A stretch of 64,000 bases of DNA from Breoghania sp. (GTDB lineage Bacteria > Pseudomonadota > Alphaproteobacteria > Rhizobiales > Stappiaceae): the NCBI RefSeq assembly GCF_963674635.1, contig NZ_OY771475.1, positions 868,001 through 932,000 of the forward strand, written 5' to 3'. Below are positions 42,277 through 51,023 of this stretch, piece after piece. The notes beneath the pieces are model-generated. The model made no database searches. It worked only from the letters and a program-made list of their open reading frames with translations, and was not told the DNA's origin. The number at the start of each line of letters is the position of its first letter. Within the stretch, counting starts at the first letter, position 1. The position numbers and the translations under genes were made by a program.

Positions 42277-43512
42277 GTGTATTTCCCTCAAAATCTTTCG
42301 GTTCGTCGCCTTGGCCGTGTGGCAGGCGTTGTCTGCGCGGGGCTCTTCAGTCTTGCTCTTGTCGGTTGTGATGACAAACCCCAATCCGGGCCTTCGGGCG
42401 CGCCTCCGGGAAAGATGGTTGTCGGGGTAATGACCATGCACCCGCAAACGGTTGCCATTACCGCGGAGCTTCCCGGACGCACCTCTGCGTCCCTGGTTGC
42501 GGAAGTTCGCCCGCAGGTGGGCGGGATCATCACCAAGCGCCTCTTCAAGGAAGGGAGCGCGGTGAAGGCAGGTGACGTTCTCTATGAGATCGATCCGGCG
42601 ACCTATCAGGCGACGTATGATTCCGCTCTCGCCACCTTGCAGCGGACCGAGGCCGCGGTGCCCAGCGCCCAGTCCAAGCTCGATCGCTATGAGGGGTTGG
42701 TGAAGCAGAACGCCATTTCCCAGCAGGATTACGATGACGCCCGCTCGGAATTGCTCCAGGCGAAGGCCGAGGTCGCTGCCGCCAAGGCGAATGTGGAAAC
42801 GGCCCGGATCAATCTCGACTACACCAAGGTGAAGGCGCCGATTTCCGGGCAGGTGGATGCCTCATCGGTCACGGTTGGCGCGTTGGTGACGGCGCAACAG
42901 ACCACGGCGCTGACGACAATCCGTACCCTCGATCCGATCAACGTGGATGTGATCCAGTCGAGCACCAATCTTCTGCGGTTGCGCCGTGCGATCGAGGAAG
43001 GCCACGTGAAGACGAGTGGCGACAATATTTCGGTTCGTCTGCGGCTTGAGGACGGGTCGCTCTATGGTGTCGGCGGCACGCTGTCCTTCATGGAGAGTAG
43101 CGTCGATCAGACCACCGGAACCTTTAACATCCGCCTCGAATTCCCCAATCCCGAGAAGCTCCTGTTGCCGGGCATGTATGTACGTGGCCTCCTTGAGGAG
43201 GGCGTTGCGGAAGGAAGCTTCCTGGTGTCCCAGAAGGTTGTGACGCATACGCCGAACGGGGATGCGACGGCCAAGTTCGTCACGCCGGAAGGCAAGGTCG
43301 AGGTTCGGGTTCTGTCGATCCAGCGTTCCGTCGGCAATGACTGGCTGATCGACAGCGGGATCGCGGAGGGCGACAAGCTCATTGTCGAGGGATACTCCAA
43401 GGTCGGCGCAGGTCAGGAGGTCTCCACGCGAGACATCGAGCAGACAGAAGTCAGCCTTTTGAAGTCTGGCACCGCGATGGCGTCCGACCGCGCCGAAACG
43501 AACGAACGCTGA
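42277..43512 (+). CDS. RND efflux periplasmic adaptor, AcrA/MexE family lipoprotein
   Basis: 411-residue membrane-fusion protein. The lipoprotein signal ends in the lipobox LVGC (SLALVGCDDKP). Then come a barrel-sandwich/lipoyl start (PGRTSASLVAEVRPQVGGII and LYEIDPATYQA), the alpha-hairpin (residues 110-170), the second lipoyl half (LDYTKVKAPISGQVD) and beta-barrel domains. GTG 42277 has GAGG eight bases upstream and gives a normal signal; ATG 42187 would add 30 residues before it. It links the permease to an outer-membrane channel, which is not encoded here. Confidence 0.92.
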   Translation: MYFPQNLSVRRLGRVAGVVCAGLFSLALVGCDDKPQSGPSGAPPGKMVVGVMTMHPQTVAITAELPGRTSASLVAEVRPQVGGIITKRLFKEGSAVKAGDVLYEIDPATYQATYDSALATLQRTEAAVPSAQSKLDRYEGLVKQNAISQQDYDDARSELLQAKAEVAAAKANVETARINLDYTKVKAPISGQVDASSVTVGALVTAQQTTALTTIRTLDPINVDVIQSSTNLLRLRRAIEEGHVKTSGDNISVRLRLEDGSLYGVGGTLSFMESSVDQTTGTFNIRLEFPNPEKLLLPGMYVRGLLEEGVAEGSFLVSQKVVTHTPNGDATAKFVTPEGKVEVRVLSIQRSVGNDWLIDSGIAEGDKLIVEGYSKVGAGQEVSTRDIEQTEVSLLKSGTAMASDRAETNER

Positions 43513-43521
43513 GGGCCACTC

Positions 43522-46500
43522 ATGTCGCGCTTTTTCATCGGGCGGCCCATTTTCGCCGCCGTGCTCGCGATTGTCGTGATGCTCGGCGGCGCGATGGCGC
43601 TGTTCAATCTTCCGGTATCGCAATACCCTGAAATCTCGCCGACGACGGTGCGGATTTCCGCCACCTATACGGGGGCGGATGCACAGACGGTCGAGAACAC
43701 GGTCACGAAAGTGATCGAAAAGGGCATGACCGGCATCGACTATCTCGACTACATGACGTCGACTTCGTCGGCTACGGGGCGCGTGTCCATCACGCTCACC
43801 TTCACCAATGAAGCCGATGCCGACGTCGCCCAGATGCAGGTTCAGAACAAGCTCCAGCTTGTCCAGAACCAGCTGCCACAGGCGGTCACGGAAACCGGGA
43901 TCTCGGTCACCAAGTCCTCCGACAACTTCATGATGGTCATTGGTTTCGTCTCCGAAGACGGGACGCTGACCAACACCGACCTCGCGGACTGGATCGACAG
44001 CAATATCGAGGATCGGCTGAGCCGTCTGCCGGGCGTCGGTTCCACGCGCCTGTTCGGTGCCGAATACTCCATGCGGATATGGCTGGATCCGGCCAAGCTT
44101 CACAAATATGCGCTCATGCCGAGCGACGTGACGGCTGCGATCCGCGCCCAGAACACGCAGGTTTCCGCAGGCCAGCTCGGCGCGAAACCGCAGGTTGACG
44201 GTCAGGCGCTCAATGTGACGCTGACGGCCAAGAGCCGTCTCCAGACCGTCGATCAGTTTGAGAACATCATCCTCAAGAGCGCCACGAACGGTTCGCTCGT
44301 GCGTCTCAACGATGTTGCGCGCGTGGAAGTGGGTGCATCGAGCTACAACACCAAGTCGACCTTCAACGGCAAGCCCTCCGCCGGTCTGGCGGTCTATCTG
44401 GCAACCGGCGCGAATGCGATCAGCACCGCGCAGGCGGTTGGCCAGGTCATCGACGATATCCGGCCGACCTTGCCGGCGGGAACCCAGGTCGTGTTCCCCT
44501 ATGACACGACCCCGTTCGTGGAAATGTCGATCGAGAAGGTGATGCACACGCTGGTGGAAGCCATCGTGCTTGTCTTCCTCGTGATGTTCGTCTTCCTGCA
44601 GAACTTCCGCGCGACGCTGATCCCCACGCTCGCCGTTCCGGTGGTGCTTCTGGGCACTTTCGGCATGCTGGCGTTCCTCGGGTACTCCATCAACACGCTC
44701 ACGATGTTCGCCATGGTGCTGGCCATCGGCCTGCTGGTCGATGACGCCATCGTCGTGGTGGAGAATGTCGAACGCGTGATGGAGGAGGAGGGGCTTGGTC
44801 CGCGCGAGGCGACGATCAAGTCCATGCAGGAAATCACCAGCGCGCTGATCGGCATCACGCTCGTTCTGGGCGCGGTCTTCACGCCCATGTCCTTCATGGG
44901 CGGGTCGGTCGGTGTCATCTACCGCCAGTTTTCCGTCACCATCATCACCGCAATGGCACTCTCGGTGGCGGTGGCGCTGATCCTGACCCCGGCTTTGTGC
45001 GCGACAATCCTCAAGGCCCCCAATTCGGAAGCCAAGAAGCGCGGCTTTTTCGGTCTGTTCAACCGGGGCTTCGACAGGGCTTCGGAGAGCTATACCGGTG
45101 GTGTGCGCAGCACGATCCGTCGACCAACGCCATACCTGATTGCCTTTGGTGGCATCATCGCGCTGGTTGTCTATCTCTTCACTCTGGTGCCGGGCTCGTT
45201 CCTGCCGGAAGAGGACCAGGGCATTCTGATCACCTCGATCCAGTTGCCCCAGGGCGCGACCGAACCGCAGACGGATGCTGTGATCGAGCGCGTACGCAAG
45301 CACTATCTCGAAGATGAAAGCGCCTATGTCGACGGTGTCATGAGCGTCATCGGCTTCGGGTTCGGTGGCGAAGGCCAGAATGTCGGCATCATGTTCGTGC
45401 GCCTGAAGGACTTCGACCTTCGCAAGGACAAGAACGCCGGGGCACAGGCCATCGCCATGCGCGCGATGCGGGAGTTCAGCACCTATGCGGATGCGCGGGT
45501 CTTCGCTCTGGCGCCGCCTGCCATTCCCGGCTTCGGCGCCAGCAGTGGCTTCGACCTCTATCTGCAGGATGCGGCCGGGCGTGGCCACGATGCGCTCATC
45601 GCGGCGCGCAATGAATTGCTTGGCAAGGCGGCCCAGAGCCCGCTTCTGACGGGTACGCGCCCCAATGGCATGGAAGACACCGCCCAGTATCACATCGACA
45701 TCGATGACGAGAAGGCGAGCGCCTATTCGATCTCGCTGTCCGATATCGACAACACGCTGTCGACCGCGTGGGGCGGGACCTATGTCAACGACTTCGTCTA
45801 TGAAACACGGATCAAGTCGGTGCGTGTGCAGGGCGATGCGAAGTTCCGCATGCAGCCGGAGGACATCGACAAATGGTATGTGCGCAATACCGAAGGCGAC
45901 ATGGTTCCGTTCTCCGCCTTTGCGAAGGGGCGCTGGATCTACGGCTCTCCGCGGCTTGAACGCTTCAACGGATTGTCCGGTGTTCAGATCAAGGGTGCGG
46001 CTGCACCCGGCGTGAGCTCCGGGCAGGCGATGGACGAAATCGAGCGGATCATTGGCACGTTGCCGGAAGGGTTCACCTTCGAATGGGTCGGGCTTTCGGC
46101 TCAGGAAAAGATCGCGGGCAATCAGGCCGCCTTCCTCTATGGGATCTCGGTCCTGGTGGTGTTCCTGTCGCTGGCTGCGCTCTATGAAAGCTGGAGCGTC
46201 CCGTTCTCGGTCATGCTGGTGGTTCCCATCGGCGTTCTGGGCGCGCTCGGTTTCGCCCTTCTGTTCGGGCAAGCCAACGACGTCTACTTCAAGGTGGGCA
46301 TGCTGACGACCATCGGTCTGGCGACACGAAATGCGATCCTGATCGTGGAGTTCGCCATGGAGTGGCAGGAGCGCGGCAAGGACGTGGTGTCTGCGACGCT
46401 TGAAGCCGCGCGCCAGCGTCTGCGTCCGATCCTGATGACCTCTTTCGCCTTCATCCTCGGTGTGACGCCGCTGGCGATCGCGACGGGCGCGGGCTCGGGC

Positions 46501-46656
46501 AGTCAGAACGCCATCGGCATCGCGGTGATGGGCGGCATGATCGCTTCCACGCTTCTGGCGGTGTTCTTCGCGCCTCTGCTCTTCGTCATGGTGCGCCGGG
46601 TCTTCCCCGGCAAGCCGCGGGGAGGGGGCGCGCCTCAGACCAAGGCAGAAGGCTGA
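43522..46656 (+). CDS. RND multidrug efflux permease, HAE1 (AcrB/MexF-like)
   Basis: 1044-residue, 12-TM proton-driven inner-membrane pump. The N-terminus is MSRFFIGRPIFAAVLAIVVM; the proton-relay pair is in AIGLLVDDAIVVVENVERVM (TM4) and the TM10 region is VGMLTTIGLATRNAILIVEFAMEWQ. Two large periplasmic loops are full length. It starts nine bases after the adaptor with TGAGGG as RBS. A strong terminator follows at 46690, so the operon is adaptor plus permease only and must borrow a TolC-type channel. Confidence 0.96.
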   Translation: MSRFFIGRPIFAAVLAIVVMLGGAMALFNLPVSQYPEISPTTVRISATYTGADAQTVENTVTKVIEKGMTGIDYLDYMTSTSSATGRVSITLTFTNEADADVAQMQVQNKLQLVQNQLPQAVTETGISVTKSSDNFMMVIGFVSEDGTLTNTDLADWIDSNIEDRLSRLPGVGSTRLFGAEYSMRIWLDPAKLHKYALMPSDVTAAIRAQNTQVSAGQLGAKPQVDGQALNVTLTAKSRLQTVDQFENIILKSATNGSLVRLNDVARVEVGASSYNTKSTFNGKPSAGLAVYLATGANAISTAQAVGQVIDDIRPTLPAGTQVVFPYDTTPFVEMSIEKVMHTLVEAIVLVFLVMFVFLQNFRATLIPTLAVPVVLLGTFGMLAFLGYSINTLTMFAMVLAIGLLVDDAIVVVENVERVMEEEGLGPREATIKSMQEITSALIGITLVLGAVFTPMSFMGGSVGVIYRQFSVTIITAMALSVAVALILTPALCATILKAPNSEAKKRGFFGLFNRGFDRASESYTGGVRSTIRRPTPYLIAFGGIIALVVYLFTLVPGSFLPEEDQGILITSIQLPQGATEPQTDAVIERVRKHYLEDESAYVDGVMSVIGFGFGGEGQNVGIMFVRLKDFDLRKDKNAGAQAIAMRAMREFSTYADARVFALAPPAIPGFGASSGFDLYLQDAAGRGHDALIAARNELLGKAAQSPLLTGTRPNGMEDTAQYHIDIDDEKASAYSISLSDIDNTLSTAWGGTYVNDFVYETRIKSVRVQGDAKFRMQPEDIDKWYVRNTEGDMVPFSAFAKGRWIYGSPRLERFNGLSGVQIKGAAAPGVSSGQAMDEIERIIGTLPEGFTFEWVGLSAQEKIAGNQAAFLYGISVLVVFLSLAALYESWSVPFSVMLVVPIGVLGALGFALLFGQANDVYFKVGMLTTIGLATRNAILIVEFAMEWQERGKDVVSATLEAARQRLRPILMTSFAFILGVTPLAIATGAGSGSQNAIGIAVMGGMIASTLLAVFFAPLLFVMVRRVFPGKPRGGGAPQTKAEG

Positions 46657-46689
46657 TATTGCCTCTGTCGCAGAATCGTATACGAAACC

Positions 46690-46723
46690 GGGCCCGGGTG
46701 AACCTTCCACCCGGGCCCTTTTT
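46690..46723 (+). terminator. Rho-independent terminator of the RND operon
   Basis: An 11-bp stem GGGCCCGGGTG/CACCCGGGCCC with a 7-base loop, followed directly by TTTTT. It lies 33 bases after the permease stop. Confidence 0.9.
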
Positions 46724-46741
46724 GATTTCCAAGGAGACGAC

Positions 46742-47254
46742 ATGGCTGACGGCGAAAAGCGCGCTTGTGCGGAGCTCCGCGCTTTGCGGGCACAGGAAAT
46801 CTCCCCGACATCGCAGTTATTGGCGCTTAACAATGCTCATGCAACGGAGCTGAGCTTTCTGGAAAGCGACGAGATGCAGGCGATGATCGGCGAGGCGTGC
46901 GTGGCGTTGTGCACCGATGACGGATCCGCGTTCCTGCTGGCATTCGATCAGGCGGCCGATTACAGCAGCCCGAACTTTCTCTGGTTCCGGGAGCGTTTCG
47001 ACAGGTTCGTCTATGTGGACCGGATCTGTGTCGCGCCCGAGCAGCGCGGCCGTGGCATCGCGCGGCGCTTCTATGAGGCCGTCTTCGAGCATGCGCGCAC
47101 AAGCGGCGTGGGCCGGGTCGTTTGCGAAGTCAACGAAGACCCGCCCAACCCGGCCTCGGATGCGTTTCACGCCGCGCTTGGCTTCAAGGAGGTCGGCTCC
47201 GCATCTCTGGGAGATCGCGGCAAGCGCGTGCGCTATTTCGAACGGACCGTGTGA
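46742..47254 (+). CDS. GNAT family N-acetyltransferase
   Basis: 170-residue acetyl-CoA-dependent acyltransferase. VDRICVAPEQRGRGIARRFYEA (about residues 93-114) is the acetyl-CoA pyrophosphate-binding motif A (Q/RxxGxG/A); CEVNEDPPNPASDAFHAALGF is motif B with the closing FxEVG strand. ATG 46742 has GGAG six bases upstream. It stands alone behind the RND terminator and converges on the L,D-transpeptidase gene. Acceptor unknown. Confidence 0.9.
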   Translation: MADGEKRACAELRALRAQEISPTSQLLALNNAHATELSFLESDEMQAMIGEACVALCTDDGSAFLLAFDQAADYSSPNFLWFRERFDRFVYVDRICVAPEQRGRGIARRFYEAVFEHARTSGVGRVVCEVNEDPPNPASDAFHAALGFKEVGSASLGDRGKRVRYFERTV

Positions 47255-47277
47255 TCGGACACAATGTCGGCGTGTCC

Positions 47278-47730
47278 CTATTTGCGGATCACGATTTCCA
47301 CGTCGTTCATGCCGTATTTGCGCACAAGGCGGTAAAGCGCCTTGGCGTTCTTGGGCGCAAGGCGGACGCAGCCATGCGAGGCCGGGCGACCAAGGCGGCT
47401 GACGGCGTTGGTGCCATGGACGGCCCAGCCCTTGTGGAAGAACACCGAATAGGGCATGGGCGCATTGTCGTATTTGCGCGAGCGCCACATCTTGTGGACG
47501 CGGTACGGTTTGTAACGCCCCACCGGCGTGATGTAGCCGCGCCGCCCGGTCGAGACCTTCCACTTGTGCAGGAGGACGCCGGAATTGTAGACGGCGAGCC
47601 TCTGGTCGGAGATATCGACCACCGCGACGATGGACGGCCCTTCATATCCGAAATTCGAGTTCGCATTCGCTGCTGCCAATTGTGAGCAACCGACAGTCAG
47701 AAGCAATCCGAGCAGTATCTTTCTAAGCAT
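47278..47730 (-). CDS. L,D-transpeptidase (YkuD domain), secreted
   Basis: 150-residue small YkuD enzyme that forms 3-3 peptidoglycan crosslinks or anchors proteins. A signal peptide is clear (LRKILLGLLLTVGCSQLAAANA; the Cys is not in a strong lipobox). The catalytic signature is VHGTNAVSRLGRPASHGCVR, with the His and the nucleophile Cys in SHGCVRL near residue 128. ATG 47730 follows GGGGG; a 15-residue longer form would bury the signal. Alphaproteobacteria rely heavily on such crosslinks. Confidence 0.93.
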   Translation of the reverse strand: MLRKILLGLLLTVGCSQLAAANANSNFGYEGPSIVAVVDISDQRLAVYNSGVLLHKWKVSTGRRGYITPVGRYKPYRVHKMWRSRKYDNAPMPYSVFFHKGWAVHGTNAVSRLGRPASHGCVRLAPKNAKALYRLVRKYGMNDVEIVIRK

Positions 47731-47937
47731 GATGCCCCCACATGGATCTTGCATATCAGCGACAGTATGTCGCAAAATTTAAGAAATCGAGTGATGTGGA
47801 TCACCAAGACATGCGGATATGCGCGTGCTCACTGATATGTGAACGCGTCAGATCCTGTCCGGAAACTGGAAAGACTTGCGTCGCGCCGATTATACCATTC
47901 GACTTGCAATAAGTACTTAGGATGATCGACTGGCGGC

Positions 47938-48252
47938 TTAATCGTTGAAGCGGAGGTTGCGGATCTTCGGATCGGGGTCGTCGATGACCGACTGAAACTG
48001 CCCGTTAAACTGCACACCGACCTCGCGCGGCGAGCGCCACATGACCTTTGCGTCGATGATTGTTTTCTCGCCGCTGTTGAACAGTCGGATGTTGTCGGGC
48101 ACATCGCGGGCGTTGGAGACCTTGAGACGGGCGCCTTCTTCAGAAAGATCGCGGATCATGCAATCGATCAGGAGCGCGCTGCGTCCATAGACGATCTTTC
48201 CGCCCTGAAGCATGCGTCTGCGATGTGATTTACGACGGTTCTCGCCATCCAT
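47938..48252 (-). CDS. PilZ domain protein, putative c-di-GMP receptor
   Basis: 104-residue single-domain PilZ protein. The c-di-GMP-binding arginines lie in NRRKSHRRRMLQGGKIVYG (RxxxR) and the second motif in IRDLSEEGARLKV (D/NxSxxG). A beta-barrel continues to VGVQFNGQF. ATG 48252 is preferred because it places the RxxxR motif at the usual distance from the N-terminus. Its partner process cannot be deduced from position. Confidence 0.88.
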   Translation of the reverse strand: MDGENRRKSHRRRMLQGGKIVYGRSALLIDCMIRDLSEEGARLKVSNARDVPDNIRLFNSGEKTIIDAKVMWRSPREVGVQFNGQFQSVIDDPDPKIRNLRFND

Positions 48253-48610
48253 TCCGAAACTCGTTCTTTCAACTCTAGCCTGTGCAACATAGCGGGTGGA
48301 GGTGAATAGAAAATTACACATCGCCTGAATACTGGTGTGACAAAGGCGAATATATATCTGTAATTGCTACAATATTTTCGATACTGCCCGCCGTTTCGAA
48401 TGCGCGAGGCTGCAGCCGGGGCGCCTGCGGAGGCGTTCCGCCGGGGCGTTCGGCGAAGTTGTCGGTGTGTCCTGTCGAAAATAAGCGGGTCAGAAGCCTC
48501 CCGCTGTCGAACGCATTTTGATATAGAGCAAACCAATCGCGGGGGTATTCGAGGCGGTGGGCATGTTGCTCGCCAAGGCCATCGGATTTTGGGGCAAACT
48601 GGAGGGTACC
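48253..48610. other. Divergent region between pilZ and nnrU genes
   Basis: About 360 bases between divergent starts; presumed promoters only. A GTG at 48557 extends the NnrU frame but lacks an RBS. Nothing else recognised. Confidence 0.4.
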
Positions 48611-49177
48611 GTGGAAATTCTGGTTCTTGGGCTCGTCGTCTTCTTTGCGGCGCATATGGTTCCGACGCGCCCAGCACTGCGCAGCGCGCTGGTGGAGCGT
48701 GTCGGTGCGCTTGGGTACCGCGCTGCGCACAGCGTCGTTGCTTTGGTCGGGTTTGCGCTCATCGTCTATGGATATGGCATGGCGCGCGATCAGGGGCCTG
48801 CGCTCGTCTATGACCCGCCCTACTGGATGCGCCACGTCACGATGCTGCTGATGCTCATCGCATTCATCGTGTTGCCGGCGAGCTTTCTGCCGGGAAAGAT
48901 CAAGGCGGCGGTCAAGCATCCCATGCTCGTCGCGGTAAAGGCCTGGGCGCTGTCGCACCTGCTGGTGAACGGCGATCTCGCGTCCCTGGTTTTGTTTGCC
49001 TCGTTCCTGGCCTGGGCCGTCTATGATCGTATCTCGATGAAGCGGCGGCCTGCGCCTGCGCCCGTAAAGGGGCCGATCGTGAATGACATTCTCGTCGTGG
49101 TGATCGGCGTCGTGCTTTACGCGGCCTTTGTGATGAAGCTGCATCTGTGGCTGATCGGCGTTCCGGTCATCGGCTGA
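48611..49177 (+). CDS. NnrU family membrane protein
   Basis: 188-residue protein with about six TM segments, starting EILVLGLVVFFAAHMVPTRP; His in FFAAHMVP and in YWMRHVTM are conserved in NnrU. NnrU proteins relate to denitrification and to the methyltransferase/isomerase membrane family (NnrU/MddA-like), but most are uncharacterised. GTG 48611 is placed right after a GGAGGG; ATG 48563 and GTG 48557 have no RBS and add non-hydrophobic residues. panB follows 30 bases downstream. Confidence 0.82.
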   Translation: MEILVLGLVVFFAAHMVPTRPALRSALVERVGALGYRAAHSVVALVGFALIVYGYGMARDQGPALVYDPPYWMRHVTMLLMLIAFIVLPASFLPGKIKAAVKHPMLVAVKAWALSHLLVNGDLASLVLFASFLAWAVYDRISMKRRPAPAPVKGPIVNDILVVVIGVVLYAAFVMKLHLWLIGVPVIG

Positions 49178-49207
49178 AGAAGACTATGAACCTGGAGGAG
49201 TGAAGCC

Positions 49208-50044
49208 ATGTCCTCACATGGACAGACCCGCCGCTTGACGGCTGTCGATATCGCCAATCGCAAGGGGGGAGAGCCGATCGTTTCGCTGACCGCCTACCAT
49301 GCGCACACGGCGCGGCTTGTCGATCGCCATGCGGATTTCATGCTGGTGGGGGATTCGCTGGGCATGGTCATGCACGGTCTTGAATCGACCGTTCCCGTCA
49401 CGGTGGAGATGATGATCCTGCATGGACAGGCGGTTGTGCGCGGGTCCGAGCGCGCCCTGGTGGTGGTTGATCTGCCGTTCGGCTCCTATGAAGCGGAACC
49501 GGCGGAAGCCTTCCGCACCGCCTCGCGGGTGATGAAGGAAACCGGCTGCGGGGCGATCAAGCTGGAAGGCGGACGCCACATCGCGCCGACGATCCGCTAT
49601 CTGACCGACCGCGGTGTGCCGGTTCTGGCGCATATCGGATTGACGCCGCAGGCGGTGAACACGATGGGCGGCTACAAGGTGCAGGGGCGCGACGAGAGCA
49701 AATGGGTCGATCTGGAAGCCGACGCGGCAGCCGTCGCCGAGGCCGGGGCCTTCGGTGTCGTGCTTGAGGGGCTGGTGGAGCCGCTTGCTGCGCGCATCAC
49801 GCAACAGATCGCCATTCCCACGATCGGCATCGGGGCGTCGAGCGCCTGCGACGGCCAGATCCTCGTTCTGGAGGATATGCTGGGTCTGTCGCCGCGCGTT
49901 CCGAAATTCGTCAAGACCTATGGTCGCCTTGGCGATGCGATTGATTCTGCGCTTTCCGATTACGCGCAGGAAGTCCGCGCGCGGACCTTCCCGGCGCCGG
50001 AATATGTGTATGGAATGCCGAAAAAGGTCGCCTCCAACGAATAG
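49208..50044 (+). CDS. panB: 3-methyl-2-oxobutanoate hydroxymethyltransferase
   Basis: 278-residue TIM-barrel enzyme that makes ketopantoate from alpha-ketoisovalerate and methylenetetrahydrofolate (pantothenate/CoA pathway). Seen: VSLTAYHAHTARLVDRHADFM, VGDSLGMVMHG (Mg-binding Asp), DLPFGSY, GAIKLEGGRH, VLAHIGLTPQ, and the catalytic-Glu region LEGLVEP. Strong RBS GAGGAG before ATG 49208. panC is not adjacent. Confidence 0.96.
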   Translation: MSSHGQTRRLTAVDIANRKGGEPIVSLTAYHAHTARLVDRHADFMLVGDSLGMVMHGLESTVPVTVEMMILHGQAVVRGSERALVVVDLPFGSYEAEPAEAFRTASRVMKETGCGAIKLEGGRHIAPTIRYLTDRGVPVLAHIGLTPQAVNTMGGYKVQGRDESKWVDLEADAAAVAEAGAFGVVLEGLVEPLAARITQQIAIPTIGIGASSACDGQILVLEDMLGLSPRVPKFVKTYGRLGDAIDSALSDYAQEVRARTFPAPEYVYGMPKKVASNE

Positions 50045-50318
50045 GAGCCGAAACAGGCGGTTGTTGGCCGCAAATTCGCCATGTCCGCGACGCAAGAGAC
50101 CATCCGGGAATGGCGGGAGAATGTGCCGTCCGGTCAGATTGCGTCGCGCGGGGCGAGCATGTATGGTCCGGCGGCGATCCGGCCTTTGCCACGCATGTGA
50201 GCAGGCCGATGCAAGGCACGGATCCCAAAGCCGGATTTGTCCCGGCTGGCTGTCCGCCCCGGCGGGCCCCGATGAGGGGATGGCCGCGGGGTTCGATTGA
50301 GTTTTCGAGCGAGGTTCG

Positions 50319-51023
50319 ATGTCCGACATTTTTCGCGAGGTCGATGAAGACCTTCGGCGCGATCGTTATGGCAAACTGTGGAAACGGTTCGCGCCCTATA
50401 TCATCGGCGTTGCGGTGCTGATCGTCGTGGGTACGGGTGGCTACCGGTACTGGGAGTATTCGCAGGGTCAGAAGTCGGCTCAGGCCGGTGACGAGTTTCT
50501 GACGGCCATTGATGCGGGCAATGCGGGCGATCACGACCAGGCCCTGCAGGAACTCGCGAAGCTCTCCAATTCCATTGGCGGCTATCCGATGCTGGCGCGC
50601 ATGCGCGAGGCGGGAGAGATGGCGGCCGCGGGGGACAAGGAAAAAGCCCTTCAGTCCTTCAGCGCCATCGCCAATGACACATCCGTCGATCAGCAGTTCC
50701 GCGATGTGGCCGCCATTCGGGCCGGGTATCTCGCCGTCGATCTGGAAACCCGCGATCAGGTGGCTGACCGTGTGGAGGCTCTGACGGATGACGCCAATGC
50801 GATGCGGGCAACCGCATGGGAAATCATGGGGCTCGCGGCCTGGAAGGCCGGAGACTTGGGCGATGCCGAAAAGTGGTTCTCGATGATCCTTGAGGACGCG
50901 TCCACGCCTGCCGACGTGACCACGCGGGCGCGTATGATGCAGTCGCTGATCGAAGCGGCAAAAGGGCCGGCTGTTGCCACAGGCGACGATGCTGCCGCCG
51001 GCGATGAAGGGAATAGTCAGTGA
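50319..51023 (+). CDS. YfgM-like tetratricopeptide membrane protein
   Basis: 234 residues. One N-terminal TM segment (FAPYIIGVAVLIVVGTGGYRYW, residues 25-45) is followed by a periplasmic TPR-like helical domain (SQGQKSAQAGDEFLTAIDAG onward). This matches YfgM/DUF2133 proteins that work with the Sec translocon and periplasmic chaperones; yfgM-bamB-der is a conserved order and is kept here. The stop overlaps the bamB GTG start by four bases. Confidence 0.88.
   Translation: MSDIFREVDEDLRRDRYGKLWKRFAPYIIGVAVLIVVGTGGYRYWEYSQGQKSAQAGDEFLTAIDAGNAGDHDQALQELAKLSNSIGGYPMLARMREAGEMAAAGDKEKALQSFSAIANDTSVDQQFRDVAAIRAGYLAVDLETRDQVADRVEALTDDANAMRATAWEIMGLAAWKAGDLGDAEKWFSMILEDASTPADVTTRARMMQSLIEAAKGPAVATGDDAAAGDEGNSQ

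Noticed and set aside
42862..46833. 1300-codon minus-strand open frame opposite the RND adaptor and permease
   Set aside because: Antisense shadow of a well-formed RND operon; composition dominated by His, Arg, Asp and Glu, no RBS and no recognisable domain.
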